Both the position numbers and the translations under genes were made by a program. From Gordionus sp. m RMFG-2023 (taxonomy: Eukaryota > Nematomorpha > Gordioida > Chordodea > Parachordodidae): DNA of 64,000 nucleotides. This document shows, piece after piece, positions 12,435-25,019 of the stretch. The DNA is taken from assembly GCF_954871325.1 (NCBI RefSeq), contig NC_088775.1:40277561-40341560 (forward strand). Direction: 5' to 3'. Each line of letters opens with the position of its first letter. Position 1 is the first letter of the stretch. The notes under the pieces were generated by a model. The model was not told where the DNA came from. It was given only the letters and a program-made list of their open reading frames with translations, and searched no databases.

Positions 12435-12775
12435 TTTAACAGTAACCTTTTAGTTTGTAGATTGATTTTTATTTCTTTTTTACATTATAATATTATCTAT
12501 TAACATAAAAATTTCTTTTATTATTTTGTTAATACTTTGATCGATTAACTTAAAATTGATAAAATGATTGTTTTTATTATTTTGTATTAACATATTAAAT
12601 AAATATAATATATAAAGGGTTATAAAAAGAAACAAACAGATACCAAAAATATGACGCACAATATTAAATATAACTTTTATTATTTTCTTTGCTTTTATTT
12701 CAGTTGTTTGATATTATCATACTTGAATTAAATTGTCTATCAAATAAAACATTTATATATCCCAGTCTAGATTTT
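12435..12775 (+). repeat. LTR of the old fossil, left
   Basis: Direct-repeat partner of 14970-15303. Its start is approximate, because neither copy shows a clear TG boundary; the end is near tatatcccagtct. No target duplication was found. Confidence 0.6.
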
Positions 12776-14969
12776 CCTAAATTTAGTAGAGATGATAACG
12801 TCTACATAGGGAAATTGTAAAGTTTCTTCGATAAAAGCAGGATTTCCAGCGGGGAAAAGGGCGCCTTGTTTCTTTGAAGTCTGACAACGAGTTTATCAAC
12901 ATTGGATTGCAATCTGTTCGGAAGCATACCTCCTGGACCCCATCGCTCTTCTTGGCAAATTCAAGCTTCAACATCCTTCCAAGACCAAGAATGCTAAACT
13001 CTCCGTATTCTATGCTGCCATGCAAGGCAAGGAGGAGACGTTTACAGCATGGGTTACGAGCATAGCCAGATTTAATATGCAAATTTGGTGGCATTCAACG
13101 CATCATTGAGAAGGTCATAGTGGATACCATTTCCAGAGAGATCAGGAGAACTGTTAGGAACTCTATGACCATAGAAGACATATATAATCTAGGTCTAGAG
13201 GAAGTTATCAGGAAGTCAAAAGGGCATGAGTAGAAGCCACACATTTGGGTGAATCATCGGGAATAAGAGGAGATAAATTACATGGGCAGAGCTAAAAATA
13301 GCTACGAGACCGTGAAATCCAAACGGGACTCTAATGCACATCATAAATCTCTTGCAAAATATGATGCTTTCACCAATCAACCTCAACTCACCGTTACAAC
13401 AATGCTTTGACGGGCTACGACAACTGCAGCGACAAACGTTTCGACGGACGCTACCACAACTGCAGCGACAAATGTTACGATGAACGCTACGATATTCGCC
13501 ACGACAGTGCAGCGATAAACGTTGCGATGAACGCTACAATATTCCACGAAACCGTTTCGATCAGCGCTACGATAATCTTCATGACAACCACAACTATCTT
13601 GACAATAGTCACGACAATCACTACGACGATCGATACAACAATCGCGGGCACAACTCTTATGACAACCGCCACAACTGTCGTTGTGACCAACGTCAAAGCC
13701 ATGATCAATGCGATGATTACAACAGAGGCGATAATCGAAACAACATACCAGGTCACGGTTTTCATAGACATAACCCTCAAAACAACAATGGTTATCCTAT
13801 TCGCTAGGCTCAACCATTACAACAACTACACCAACTCGCCTTTTAATCGAACACCACCAATTCTATAAACATCGAAGAGATCGATGATGAGAATGTCACA
13901 AACACCGATGTCAGAGAGTACATTCTATGATCAATCTGGAGGTTAATGACGCCAGATATAATGCCTACAACATCATGGTGAGCATCAACAATATACACAC
14001 GTCAATGCAGATGGACACATACCAGGTACATGATATAACCGAGGCACACGGCTAAGGCTATAGGGATAGCCATAACACGCAAGACTGTTATGAGGCTGAA
14101 ATACGACGGCAGCGCTTCTAAGATCATAGGTCTAGTCAGTCTGAAGGAAACATACAAACGCTGGAGGTATAGTGGTTGATAATGATAAGAGCCCCTTGTT
14201 AGGACGCATATAACTCCATGCCTTCAATAATATATTAAGAACATTCATTGTAGGTAATGTAGACTCTCGAGAAGGGGATTTATATAATAAAAAAAGACCT
14301 TGAGTCAACACGTTCCTAAACCCGAAATGATCAGGCAAGTGAGGATTCTCTTGAAGCATGATGCCATGATTAGAGTCATTAGATTTGACAATCTTTACGA
14401 GACACGCGAAATAATTTTATTTATATAATGATTCAAGAATCTAAAACAAAAGGGGGAAGAGAGACACCTCTATAAATTCTGGCATACAACAACTTGATGG
14501 CAGAGTCATTGCCATAATGTCTAAAGATTCAGGGGTAATTCGAATACCAAAATCATAATATCAAGTGCCATAGAGAATTTGACGAATACAACGTAGATAG
14601 ATCCATAAGTGTTAGGGGACCATTAGATTAAATTATAAAAGCTCAAGCCATGATAGCAGCCATAGCTTAGCAATGCGAACATTCCACAACGACGAGGGAT
14701 TTTGTGTGTCAAAATTTGCCCGATTACGAAGGCCAAGTGGAAAATTCTTGCGGCATACTAACTTTATTGTGGAGCAGATGACGTTCTTAATTCCTCAAGC
14801 TGTGATTGATCGCGTCCAAATTAAGGCAGAGCTATGATAACGATAGCGTGGACAAAGGACCACTATGGATCTAATGTTATTTAGCCCATTTAACACGTTC
14901 AAGAAGTACCTAGGTGGGGTTTCTTTGGAATGTGGAATGTATAAATATCGTTTTTAAATTAATATTTAG

Positions 14970-15303
14970 CGTAAAGTAACCTTCTACTTTGTCGAATGAT
15001 TTCTTATTGTTCTTTTATTTTACATTATAATATTATCTATTAACTTAAGTTTCTTTTATTATTTTGTTAATACTCTGATCGATTAACTGAAAATTGATAC
15101 GTTGATAAATGGTTATTTTTATTATTTTATATTAACATATTAAATAAATATCATATATAAAGGGTTGTAAAAAGAAACAAACAAATAGCAAAAATGTGAT
15201 GCTTAATATTAAATATCTTTGTTTAGATTTCTTTTAGTTGTTTGATATTATCATACTTGAATTAAATTGTCTATCAAAAAAAATTTTTATATCCCAGTCT
15301 ATT
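14970..15303 (+). repeat. LTR of the old fossil, right
   Basis: Direct-repeat partner of 12435-12775, ending in tatatcccagtct at about 15303. The downstream sequence has no match to the left flank that would show a target duplication. Confidence 0.6.
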
Positions 15304-15409
15304 ATCACTTATCACTTTATATTAGCTTAATTATGAAAGAGGAGAATGCTTCTGATAAAATAGTTATGCTTGATCTTTACAAAATTTCCTCACAAAAAAG
15401 AGCGCTTAT

Positions 15410-15540
15410 ATGAGCACAATATAAAGAAGTATAAATTAGATAAAAGAGATTGTATTAATAACATAAAGTGGAGAGAGATGTTGAAGGAGCTTACCACCAG
15501 AAAAGGTGAAAGCTAAAGAGAAAAAAAAATGAAAAAAAAA
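15410..15540 (+). mobile_element. LINE 3' end fragment with A-rich tail
   Basis: This is a close copy of the 3' end of the LINE at 48424-48975, on the opposite strand. It shares aagaagtataaattagataa, gttgaaggagcttaccacca-type sequence and aaaggtgaaagctaaagaga, then ends in an A-rich tail (15520-15541). Only the last codons and 3' UTR are present, as expected of a 5'-truncated retroposition. Confidence 0.8.
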
Positions 15541-15544
15541 AAGA

Positions 15545-17270
15545 TGGTGAAAAGGCTGCTGGTAATCATTGCAAGAGCATAATAAAATTTAAAGGCAAAA
15601 CAACATCTTCTCTTATTAATCATTATAATAGGCTCCATTCTCAACTCAGTAAAAAGTGCAATAAAAATTGATATTTTTTATGGCTTACATCACGAATTTT
15701 TTTTATCTAATAAAATTAATTTTAATAACTTGCTAAAGTTATTCATAAATAATAATATACCTTTTAAAACTGTTAATACAAAAGGTTTGATAAGTGATCT
15801 TGATTGTTCTGTTCAATATACTCCAATATCCTTAAATTGCTTATGTATAATACATTTTCAGAAAAATAACAGTTGGTAAAGGAAATAATATTCAAAAATA
15901 AGATGAATTTTTTATCTGACATTTGGACTAGCCCAACACAGCTTCCTTTTTTATGGCTAAAAGCCATTTTATTGATGATAATTTTAAAGTAAATAACATA
16001 ATTTTGGATGTTGCTCTAATAAATGAAGCACATTCAGGTGAAAATTTATTTAAAGCCTTTTTTAAAATAATTAAAAATTATAAATTGGTGAATAAAGATT
16101 TGTTATAATGCAACTAATAATAAAACATTTATTGATACATTTTATTAATAATATCCATTAATAAAAATAGGGAACATCCGATGCCTTGCCCATGTAAATT
16201 TATTTGATTTCCAAAGAAATTTCAAATTTATAGATCATTTTAAAACTGAGAAACATTATTAGAATAATTGGTAGTTCTTCCAAAAAGTTAAATTTTTTAA
16301 AAAATATATGTAGATCACTATACCCTTCCATAAATTTTATAAAACCAAAATAAGATTGTGAAATAAGGTTGATTATCGCCTACCAAATGCTTGAAAGAGA
16401 TTTGTTGTTAAAGCCTGCTATAACAAAATGGTCAATGAGGTAATAACGAATATTAAAATTCTTCAAGGAAAACAAATATCAGAGGTAAACTAAAATTTAT
16501 AACTAGGGAATAATATAACACTTTCCTAACATATAGGAGGAATGGGAGGATCTTATAAAAATTAAAGTTATTCTATTGGCTTTATATAAAACTACAAATA
16601 TGATATGTGGGAAGAATTATTTTATTTAAAATTGGTTATACCTTATTATATTCTAATTCTTGAACACCTAAAAAAATGGAAAACCTGATTTCCATAAATT
16701 CTTTAACAATGGTTTTAAAGCAGCTTATGATAAATTGTTGTGCTATTATAATTTAACTGCTGATGATGCAATAATAACCACAATATTGGATCCCAGGTAT
16801 AAAGTAGAATATTTCAAATCAATATCTGTTGATTATGATATTGATATAATCAAGTCAATGGAAAAATTTAAAGAGATTAACAGCTATACAGATATTTAAT
16901 TTACCCCCATTTGAATAAATATAATTTTATTTTATAAGCTGATTATAACTGACAAACAAGGATGAAATTCCCAAAACAGACTAGACATTGTTTTTAAAAA
17001 TGAGTCAACTGTGTGAAATAAATTTTTATCTGAGTGAGCCAAGAGCAAAGAATGATACTGCCCCGTTAATGTGGTAGAAAGTAAATACATATCGGATCCC
17101 CATACTCTCGAAAATGGCAAATGATTACCTATCTATACAAAGAACATCAACTGCTTATGAAAGGATTTTCTTAGTTAGAACTAATTTGTTGTCAAATCGC
17201 ATGTCATATTAGGAAGAAAATATAAGAAAAAACTCTTTGCCTTAAAAATTGGCTTAGAATTATAAATTAA
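15545..17270 (+). pseudogene. hAT transposase of the outer element, decayed
   Basis: A zinc-finger-like N-terminus (about 15550-15680) contains KTTSSLINHYNRLH. It is followed by KMNFLSDIWTSPTQLPFLW and LINEAHSGENLF (15900-16060), the catalytic-D region of hAT transposases. Then come IRCLAHVNLFDF (about 16180), IITTILDPRYKVEYFKS (about 16790) and the C-terminal YLSIQRTSTAYERIFL (about 17130), the dimerisation region with the catalytic Glu. The frame changes several times and many stops are present, so it is dead. The domain order is that of Ac/hobo-type hATs. A LINE tail abuts its 5' side. Confidence 0.8.
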
Positions 17271-18019
17271 ATTAATAATATACATTTTAATTTTGTTTAT
17301 AACTTGATTAAATATTTTTTATTATCAGATTATTATAATAATTTTTTTTGTTTGAAATCAAATTTGCAATAAAAAAATTTATCAATATATCTGAATATGA
17401 TTTATTTTATTATAAAATTTCATTCCAATTATTCGAATAATTCGGATTATCGACTCAAATTTTAGATTTTATTATTCGTACAAATACGTCGATTCGTTAA
17501 AATGATATGAATACGAATAATGCTTTATTCGATTCGAATTCATTTTTGAATAGGCCCAGATCATATCGACAAAGTAATTTTTCTTTAAAATTATGATAAT
17601 ATGGAATATCCTTTTCCTAAATTCGCAATATATTTTAATTTTGATGATAAAATTAACACAGGGTATAAATTACGCTGTAAGATGTGGCAGAAGGTTATAT
17701 TATTAAACAAGACTAGTAGCTTCAACTTGAGAAGCATTTAAAAGTAATATATCCAACAAATTTAATATCGATGTTAGTCCAATCCTATCATTAAAATAAA
17801 ATTTGAATCAGAGCTGTATCTATAATAGTTTTTGAACAAGATGAGTTTATGTGAGAGTTGATTTTCGGGGAGTAACATAGTATGTTTCAACTGGTCATAA
17901 GTTATTACTTAAGAATTGCATTAAAAATTAGAAATTAAATTACTATTAATAATTAATATTAACATCCTCATTTTATCATCAGACTCAAGTTGGGCTATCT
18001 CATGGTATTTTATATATAT

Positions 18020-18493
<474 letters not shown>

Positions 18494-18501
18494 ATATATA
18501 T

Positions 18502-18990
18502 TTAAATACAACTATTATTAGGCTTATTATGATTTTAACAAAAATTGATCCGGCAAAACCATGGTTCTTATTATTGGGTGAAAATTGATCATGAGATCTA
18601 AAATTTATTAACCTGCTTTAACGGGTGGCTAAAAGAAGATTTTTATGAATTTCCTATTTTATTATGTATCTTAATGTTTTCCAAATATTATAAATTTTAT
18701 CAAGTCGATTTTTAGAAAATAAAGATATTTTTCAAAATCTCTCCTAAATCATATATTATAAAACAATATATTTCCGTTATCAAACAAATCTGATTATTTA
18801 ATGCCTCTTATTAACAATAAAAAACCATAAGATATATTTGTAATTAAAAATGTTATAAAGAGAAGATCCATAATGATAAAATTATGCCATGAGAAGGAAA
18901 ATTAGAATGCAGCATATTTGATTTCTGAATTCCCTATGAAAAATGGAATATTCATTCAATTCTTACGAGCTTTAAAGACATCTCAAAGTA
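18502..18990. other. no confident gene
   Basis: AT-rich with scattered open stretches (for example GWLKEDFYEFPILLCILMF around 18610-18670) but no recognisable domain. It may be the decayed remainder of the BED-finger hAT whose first exons are at 2676 and 17567. Confidence 0.3.
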
Positions 18991-19125
18991 GAGATCTGTA
19001 AAGTTAGGCCCGGCGGTACTCGGCCGAGCCCGGCCCAGCCCGAACGGGCTTCGGGCCGGGCTCGGGCCTAATTATATTTAAAATACTCGGGTTCGGGCCG
19101 GGCCTAATATTTTGGAGCACTTACT
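18991..19125. mobile_element. GC-block miniature hAT, one end only
   Basis: It starts tagagatctgtaaag and continues through an extremely GC-rich block (ggcccggcggtactcggccg and cgggcttcgggccgggctcg), the hallmark of the family at 1252, 18020 and 50424. The opposite end is not visible before the MULE at 19410, which may have interrupted it. Confidence 0.55.
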
Positions 19126-19879
19126 CCAAGCAAACTTATTTTATTAGTTTATTGTGAATATTTTGCGCAATCATATTTTTAAATATAGAGGACTAATATT
19201 TCAATATTAACATGAAAAATAATCATATTTATTTAATATTATATTCCTTTTTTATAAAAAATGTTCTCTTCTTATAATCTATAAATTAAAAATTAGAGAC
19301 CGAGTAATTCAATTCCTATTAATTATTGATAACGAATTAGAAATAATTATCTTCTAAGACTGAGAAAAATTTATTAATGGAATTTATCGATTTTTAGATA
19401 TTTATAATGGGTATGACTAAATACTGCCTTGCTAAACTGTCTTGCTAAAAATAATTAGTCATAATCAATCATAATTTGATGATATAATATCTTTTAAAAA
19501 AAATTTTCAAAAACATTTTTTTTATTTTACATAAATCAATTTTTAATTAATTAAAAAATTATTAAATATTACATAATTTAAAATTCTATTTTTACTTAAT
19601 ATTATTGAAAAAAAAAATATATATATTAGCTTATTACAACTTAAATTTTATTTATCAATTACAAGATTTAACAAATTTATATCCATAAGAAGGCGCTAAA
19701 TACATAAATACATAAATATGAAAATATATACTTAGGAAACCAGAATAAATATTGGATAGCGCTTTTTTTGAATTTGGGTGTAAATACATGTGAAAAACCT
19801 TAAAAAAATTAAAAAATAGAGGTTTCTTTGAGATTTAATTAATGAATAGGTTTAAAATAGAAAAATAGTAGAAAGTTTG

Positions 19880-21350
19880 TAAGGAACATATTGCTGGCGT
19901 TATTGATCAAAATCTCTTCATTTTTAATTTATACGTGTATATTTAGGTGTTAAACATTATCCTAAGAAATATTTTGAATATTATGATTTGACCTAATGCT
20001 GAGCTTAAAACCGACCAATTACTAAATATTCGATCGACCAAATTTGGTGTTAATATTATTTGGAAAATAATCATTTTTGGTTTATTTATCTATATATACG
20101 TGTAAATCATTATCGCAAAAAATATTTTAAAAATATCGTGATTTGACAGATAACCGATATGAAACCGGCCTAATGATTAAATACTGCCTTGCTGGCATTA
20201 TACATGGAAAATTCTTCATTTTTGGGTGAACAATAACGTGTTAAGCATTATCCTAATTAATTTTTTGAAAATATTATGATTTGACCGAATGGCGAGCACA
20301 AAACCGACCACTTACTAAATATTCGATCTACCAAATTTGGTAGTAATATTTTTGGTTAATTTATCTATAAATACATGCAAATCATTATCTAAAAAATTTT
20401 TAAAAATATCGTGATTTGACCGATAACCGATTTGAAACCGAAATACTGCCTTGCTGGCGTTATACATAGAAAATTTTTCATTTTTGGTTTATACGTGAAC
20501 AATAACGTGTTAAGCATTATCCTAATTAATTTTTTGAAAATATTATGATTTGACCGAATGGCGAGCTCAAAACCGACCACTTACTAAATATTCGATCTAC
20601 CAAATTTGGTAGTAATATTATTTGGAAAATGTTCATTTTTCGTTTAAATATCTATATATACGTGTAAATCATTATCCCAAAAAATATTTTAAAAATATCG
20701 TGATTTGACAGAAAACCGATTTGAAACCGGCCCAATGACTAAATACTGTCTTGCTGGCGTTATACATGGAAAATTCTTTATTTTTGGTTTATATGTGAAC
20801 AATAACGTGGTAAGCATTATCCTAATTAATATTTTGAAAATGATAAGATTTGACCGAATGGCGAGCTCAAAACCGACCACTTACTAAATATTCGATCTAC
20901 CAAATTTGGTAGTAATATTATTTGGAAAATGTTCATTTTTGGTTTAAATATCTATATATACGTGTAAATAATTATTCCAAAAAATATTTTAAAAATATCA
21001 TGATTTGACCGATAACCGATTTGAAACCGAAATACTGCCTTGATGGCGTTATACATGGAAAATTTTTCATTTTTGTTTTATACGTGAACAATAACGTGTT
21101 AAGCATTATCCTAATTAATTTTTTGAAAATATTATGATTTGACCGAATGGCGAGCACAAAACCGACCACTTCCTAAATATTCGATCTACCAAATTTGGTA
21201 GTAATATTATTTGGAAAATGTTCATTTTTGGTTAATTTATCTATAAATACGTGCAAATCATTATCCCAAAAAATATTTTAAAAATATCGTGATTTGACCG
21301 ATAACCGATTTGAAACCGAAATACTGCTTTGCTGGCGTTATCCATAGAAA
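19880..21350 (+). repeat. ~290-bp tandem array, left arm
   Basis: Each unit contains actgccttgctggcgttata, ttatgatttgaccgaatggc, ttcgatctaccaaatttggt and gatttgaccgataaccgatt. Unit boundaries marked by the gctggcgttat motif fall near 19890, 20195, 20453, 20750, 21040 and 21328, so spacing varies from about 260 to 305. Units are close to identical in places, suggesting recent homogenisation. Confidence 0.9.
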
Positions 21351-21866
21351 ATTCTTTATCTTAATAAATATTTTTTTATCTATTATATAATATCATATTA
21401 ATCCAAAAAATAAAATATAATTTTATTAAATTAATGTCAATAAAAGACATTTGATACAATAATTATACCAAAAACAAAAGCGAAAAATAAATATAATAAA
21501 ACGAGGATCAGATATCCCTATCGTCATTTCCTCATATATTTTAAAAAATATTTAACAAAATAGAAATTATGAATAATCAATTAAATATAATATTATATTT
21601 ATATGCGATGTAAAAAAAAATATTTAAAAAAAATTTGGTATTTGTGACGATATAAAAATTAATACTTAAAAAATTTGGTATTTGTGACGATATGAATAAA
21701 AATTAAAAAAAAAATTAATATTTGCATGCGATGTGAATAAATTTTTTTTTAAAACTATGATTAGGATGAAGTATTGTTTCAATTCAAAAATCTATTGTAA
21801 ATTAAAAAATTCATTTGATATATATGAAAGAGAGTATGACGTTTAGGGCCTTATTATTTTTCAACT

Positions 21867-22292
21867 TTAATTTTTTTTATTGATACTGTTATTTTTTTTT
21901 ATTCTAATTTTTTGACATGGTTTTTTAGAATTTTTAGGCTTTAAAAGTATTAATTCCCCGCATGATGACATGACATTTTCTCTTTCCCGTTTTTTACTTC
22001 CTTTTATTAAATTTTCTTCCTCTTTTTTTTTATCTTCCTCACTAAATTTCTCCCAAATTGATAAATCTATCTGAAATAACTTATACCCCTCAGCCAAATA
22101 ATATTCTCCTTTTCCTATCAAAGCTCTTTCGAGATCTTTCTCTTGTATTTGTACTTTATTATATATTATATCAATTAAATTAATTAAATTATTTGATTGC
22201 CAATTTGTATAACTTTTAAATACATGATTCATGGACTCACAATTGTTGTTAGTCCATAAATCACTTATAATTTTATTTTTAAAAAATTAATT
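21867..22292 (-). CDS. MULE-like protein, C-terminal fragment
   Basis: The frame open through 22292 reads ISDLWTNNNCESMNHVFK (about 22235-22292), then WQSNNLINLIDIIYNKV and RALIGKGEYYLAEGY, a charged SEEDKKKEEENL stretch and a basic tail to the stop at 21867. The NNNCESMNH and GEYxL motifs resemble the region after the catalytic domain of MULE-type transposases common in invertebrates. The DDE catalytic part is absent, so this is a remnant of the autonomous ancestor. Assignment rests on motif recall, not on a search. Confidence 0.55.
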
Positions 22293-23465
22293 ATTCGGCC
22301 GGTTTCAAATCGGTTTTCTATCATATCACGATATTTTTAAAATATTTTTGGGATAATGATTTACACGTATTTATAGATAAATTAACCAAAAATGAACATT
22401 TTCCAAATAATATTACTACCAAATTTGGTAGATCGAATATTTAGTAAGTGGTCGGTTCTGAGCTCGCCATTCGGTCAAATCATAATATTTTCAAAAAATA
22501 AATTAGGATAATGCTTAACACGTTATTGTTCACGAATAAAACAAAAATGAAGAATTTTCCATGTATAACGCCAGCAAGGCAGTATTTCGGTTTCAAATCG
22601 GTTATCGGTCAAATCACGATATTTTTAAAATATTTTTTGGGATAATGATTTGCACGTATTTATAGATAAATTAACCAAAAATGATCATTTTCCAAATAAT
22701 ATTACTACCAAATTTGGTAGATGGAATATTTAGTAAGTGGTCGGTTTTGAGCTCGCCTTTCGGTCAAATCATAATATTTTCAAAAAATTAATTAGGATAA
22801 AACTTAACACGTTATTGTTCAAGTATAAACCAAAAATAAAGAATTTTCTATGTATAACGCCAGCAAGGCAGTATTTCGGTTTCAAATCAGTTATCGGTCA
22901 AATCACGATATTTTTAAAATATTTTTTGGGATAATGATTTGCACGTATTTATAGATAAATTAACCAAAAATGAACATTCTCCAAATAATATTACTACCAA
23001 ATTTGGTAGGAATATTTAGTAAGCGGTTGGTTTTGAGCTCGCCATTCGGTCAAATCATAATATTTTCAAAAAATTAATTAGGATAATGCTTAACACGTTA
23101 TTGTTCAAGTATAAACCAAAAATGAAGAATTTTTCATGTATAATGCCAGCAAGGCAGTATTTAGTCATTAGGCCGGTTTCAAATCGGTTATCTGTCAAAT
23201 CACGATATTTTTAAAATATTTTTTGCGATAATGATTTACACATATATATAGATAAATAAACCAAAAATGATTATTTTCCAAATAATATTAACACCAAATT
23301 TGGTCGATCGAATATTTAGTAATTGGTCGGTTTTAAGCTTGGCATTCGGTCGAATCATAATATTTTCAAAATATTTTTTAGGATAATGTTTAACACCTAA
23401 ATATACACGTAAAAACCAAAAATGAAGAGATTTTGATCAATAACGCCAGCAATATGTTCCTTACA
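22285..23465 (-). repeat. ~290-bp tandem array, right arm (inverted)
   Basis: Inverted copies of the left-arm unit. The ataacgccagcaaggcagta motif recurs near 22565, 22853 and 23140, with a variant at 23445. It has fewer units than the left arm, so the two arms have changed copy number independently. Confidence 0.9.
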
Positions 23466-23943
23466 AACTTTCTACTATTTTTCGATTCTAAACCTACTCA
23501 TTAATTAAATCTCAAAGAAACCTCTATTTTTTAAATTTTTTTTAGGTTTTTCACATGTATTTACACTTAAATACAAAAAAAGCGCTATCCAATATTTATT
23601 CTGGTTTCCTAAGTATATATTTTCATATTTATGTATTTAACACCCTCTTATGTATATAAATTTGTTAAATTTTGTAATTGATAAATAAAATTTAAGTTCT
23701 AATAAGCTAGTAAATATATTTTTTTTCCAATAATATTAAGTAAAAATAGAATTTTAAATTATTTGATATTTAATATCAATTCTTTAATCAATTAAAAATT
23801 GATTTATGTAAAATAAATAAAATGTTTTTGAAAAATTTTTTTTTAAAGATATTATATCATCAAATTATGATTGATTATGATTTATTGCTTTTTAGCAAGA
23901 CAGTTTAGCAAGGCAGTTTAGCAAGACAGTATTTAGTCATACC

Positions 23944-24260
23944 GAAAATAATATGATGAATGTAATGTTATTAAGTATAAATAGGTTAGGATAAGTAAAT
24001 ATTTGAATATACTTGGTTATCTTCTTAATTATTGGTTATGAAAGAAAAATATGAGTATAAGAAGATTTCATTAATGTGTATTTTTGGGGGACTTATCAAG
24101 CCTATTATGATATTCTAAAAGTTAAAAAATAATATGATGAATGTAATGTTATTAAGTATAAATAGATTAAGATAAGAATATTTAAATATTTGAATATACT
24201 TGGTTATCTTCTTAATTATTGGTGAAAGAAAAATATGAGTACAATAAGATTTCATTAATG
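23944..24260 (+). repeat. direct repeat of ~130 bp beside the MULE
   Basis: 23944-24075 and 24122-24258 are near-copies running from aataatatgatgaatgtaat through aatatacttggttatcttct to ttcattaatgtgta. The MULE's right end abuts the first copy. Confidence 0.8.
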
Positions 24261-25013
24261 TGTAATTAATAATATGAGATGAAAATTGATAAGGTAATCT
24301 AAAAAATAAAGAAAGGATTAAGTGAAATAAAAACATTCATATTTACAAATTTGAGGGAATATTGTTTTTCATCCATGCTAGGTATGTGTACACCATCAAA
24401 TCCAATCATCTGTTTTATTAAATTAAATAAACAATAAACAAATAAAAAAATGACATGACGTAGCGATGACATGACGTCACGATGACGTAGTGAGGACATC
24501 GGAAAATTATAATATAGATAATAAAATTAAACTTCAACTGTTAAAGTTAAATTAATATTTAGTGAGTTATTGATATTATATTTTTAATACAGAATTTTAT
24601 ATTTTTAATACAGAATTTTATATTTTTAATACAGAATTTGATTGCAAGCTGACATAGTGAAAATATAATTTATATGTATTAATCAAATCTAATAATTAAA
24701 ATAATATTCATTTAATAAAAATCTAAATAGTCTTATTAATTTCTAAATAATAAAATTATATCTATATATTACTTAATGGAATTATAAAAGAAATCATTCA
24801 GTGGGCAATCAAAAATATTTATTTTTAGTTCAAGGGGATATTAAGGAGCCATTAAAAAAAATTTTTTTTGCTTCAGGGGGCTATTCAATTTTTTCAGGGG
24901 GCTCGAGCCCCTGCGCGCTCCCTCCCCCTTGTGACGCCACTGATAACATTACATTCATCATATTATTTTTTAACTTTTAGAATATCATAATAGGCTTGAT
25001 AAGTCCCCCAAAA
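24083..25013. repeat. inverted repeat, 70-bp arms around a hAT fragment
   Basis: 24083-24154 (tttttgggggacttatcaag to gaatgtaatgttat) and 24942-25013 (ataacattacattcatcata to cttgataagtcccccaaaaa) are perfect or near-perfect inverted copies. The right arm begins exactly where the hAT-type terminus cgccactg ends at 24941. Confidence 0.85.
24480..24941 (+). mobile_element. non-autonomous hAT-type repeat ending CGCCACTG
   Basis: It shares most of its length with 38300-38753, including ttgattgcaag, ttcaaggggatattaaggag-type sequence and cagggggctcgagcccctg. The right terminus is TTGTGACGCCACTG. No left terminus is found. It contains a triplicated attttatatttttaatacag segment at 24577-24640. No coding sequence. 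Confidence 0.65.
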
Positions 25014-25019
25014 AATTTT

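Larger units (their letters stand above)
12410..15303 (+). mobile_element. LTR retrotransposon fossil (Gypsy-like), old
   Basis: Two direct repeats of about 340 bp, about 12435-12775 and 14970-15303, bound the element. Shared blocks include acattataatattatctatt, taacatattaaataaatat and ttgaattaaattgtctatca; the copies differ enough to imply an old insertion. Between them, a gag-like region (12780-13400) is followed by an Asn/Asp/Arg-rich gag tail (13500-13810) and a protease-like stretch around 13990-14110; the rest is unreadable. The base composition is clearly more GC-rich than its surroundings. It is broken in many places and far shorter than an intact element. Confidence 0.7.
2726..17558 (+). 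mobile_element. outer hAT element enlarged to 14.8 kb by nested insertions
   Basis: The left end TAGTCCACTAAAAAAAA runs into ttgaatcgaat. The right end, read inward, is TGGGCCTATTCAAAAATG followed by ttcgaatcgaat. Both subterminal regions carry ttcgaataattcgga. The element is bounded by identical 8-bp sequences GATCATAT at 2718-2725 and 17559-17566. Inside lie the hATs at 3077 and 6573, the palindromic element at 8412, the LTR fossil at about 12410 and a LINE tail at 15410. The hAT's own coding remnant is at 15545-17270. Native length was probably 2.5-3 kb. Confidence 0.75.
2676..17800 (+). pseudogene. BED-finger hAT relic, 5' exons, split by a 14.8-kb insertion
   Basis: An ORF starting at ATG 2676 reads MSTIEIDIEDNFGTDH and is cut at 2725. 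Skipping the flanked insertion, it continues at 17567 and meets a donor-like AAA|GTAATT, as in other transposon genes here. After an acceptor near 17660 (AACACAG) the sequence reads YKLRCKMWQKV and SSFNLRS, then HLK in a shifted frame. This is the shape of a BED zinc finger, with one cysteine replaced by W. I infer the N-terminal part of a decayed hAT transposase gene. The remainder downstream is too degraded to follow. Confidence 0.5.
19410..23943 (-). mobile_element. foldback-like MULE with long repeat-filled inverted arms
   Basis: The outer ends GGTATGACTAAATACTG are inverted copies (19410 and ending 23943). The arms run about 19410-21355 and 22285-23943, together most of the element. The outer ~480 bp of each arm match in opposite orientation; the inner parts are tandem arrays of a ~290-bp unit, with about six unit boundaries on the left and four on the right. 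The small centre (21356-22284) encodes a MULE-like protein remnant. A clear 9-bp target duplication is not visible (flanks TTTATAATG and GAAAATAAT). Confidence 0.75.

Noticed and set aside
13407-13868. Long threonine/isoleucine-rich ORFs on both strands
   Set aside because: They are other-frame readings of the Asn/Asp/Arg-rich gag tail of the old LTR fossil.
24115-24499. Two hydrophobic minus-strand ORFs
   Set aside because: Translations of AT-rich repeat sequence; F/I/L/Y-rich without a domain.
24440-24510. CRE-like palindrome tgacgtca among repeated atgacgta blocks
   Set aside because: It lies in a dispersed repeat (also at 44975-45030), with no gene nearby to regulate.
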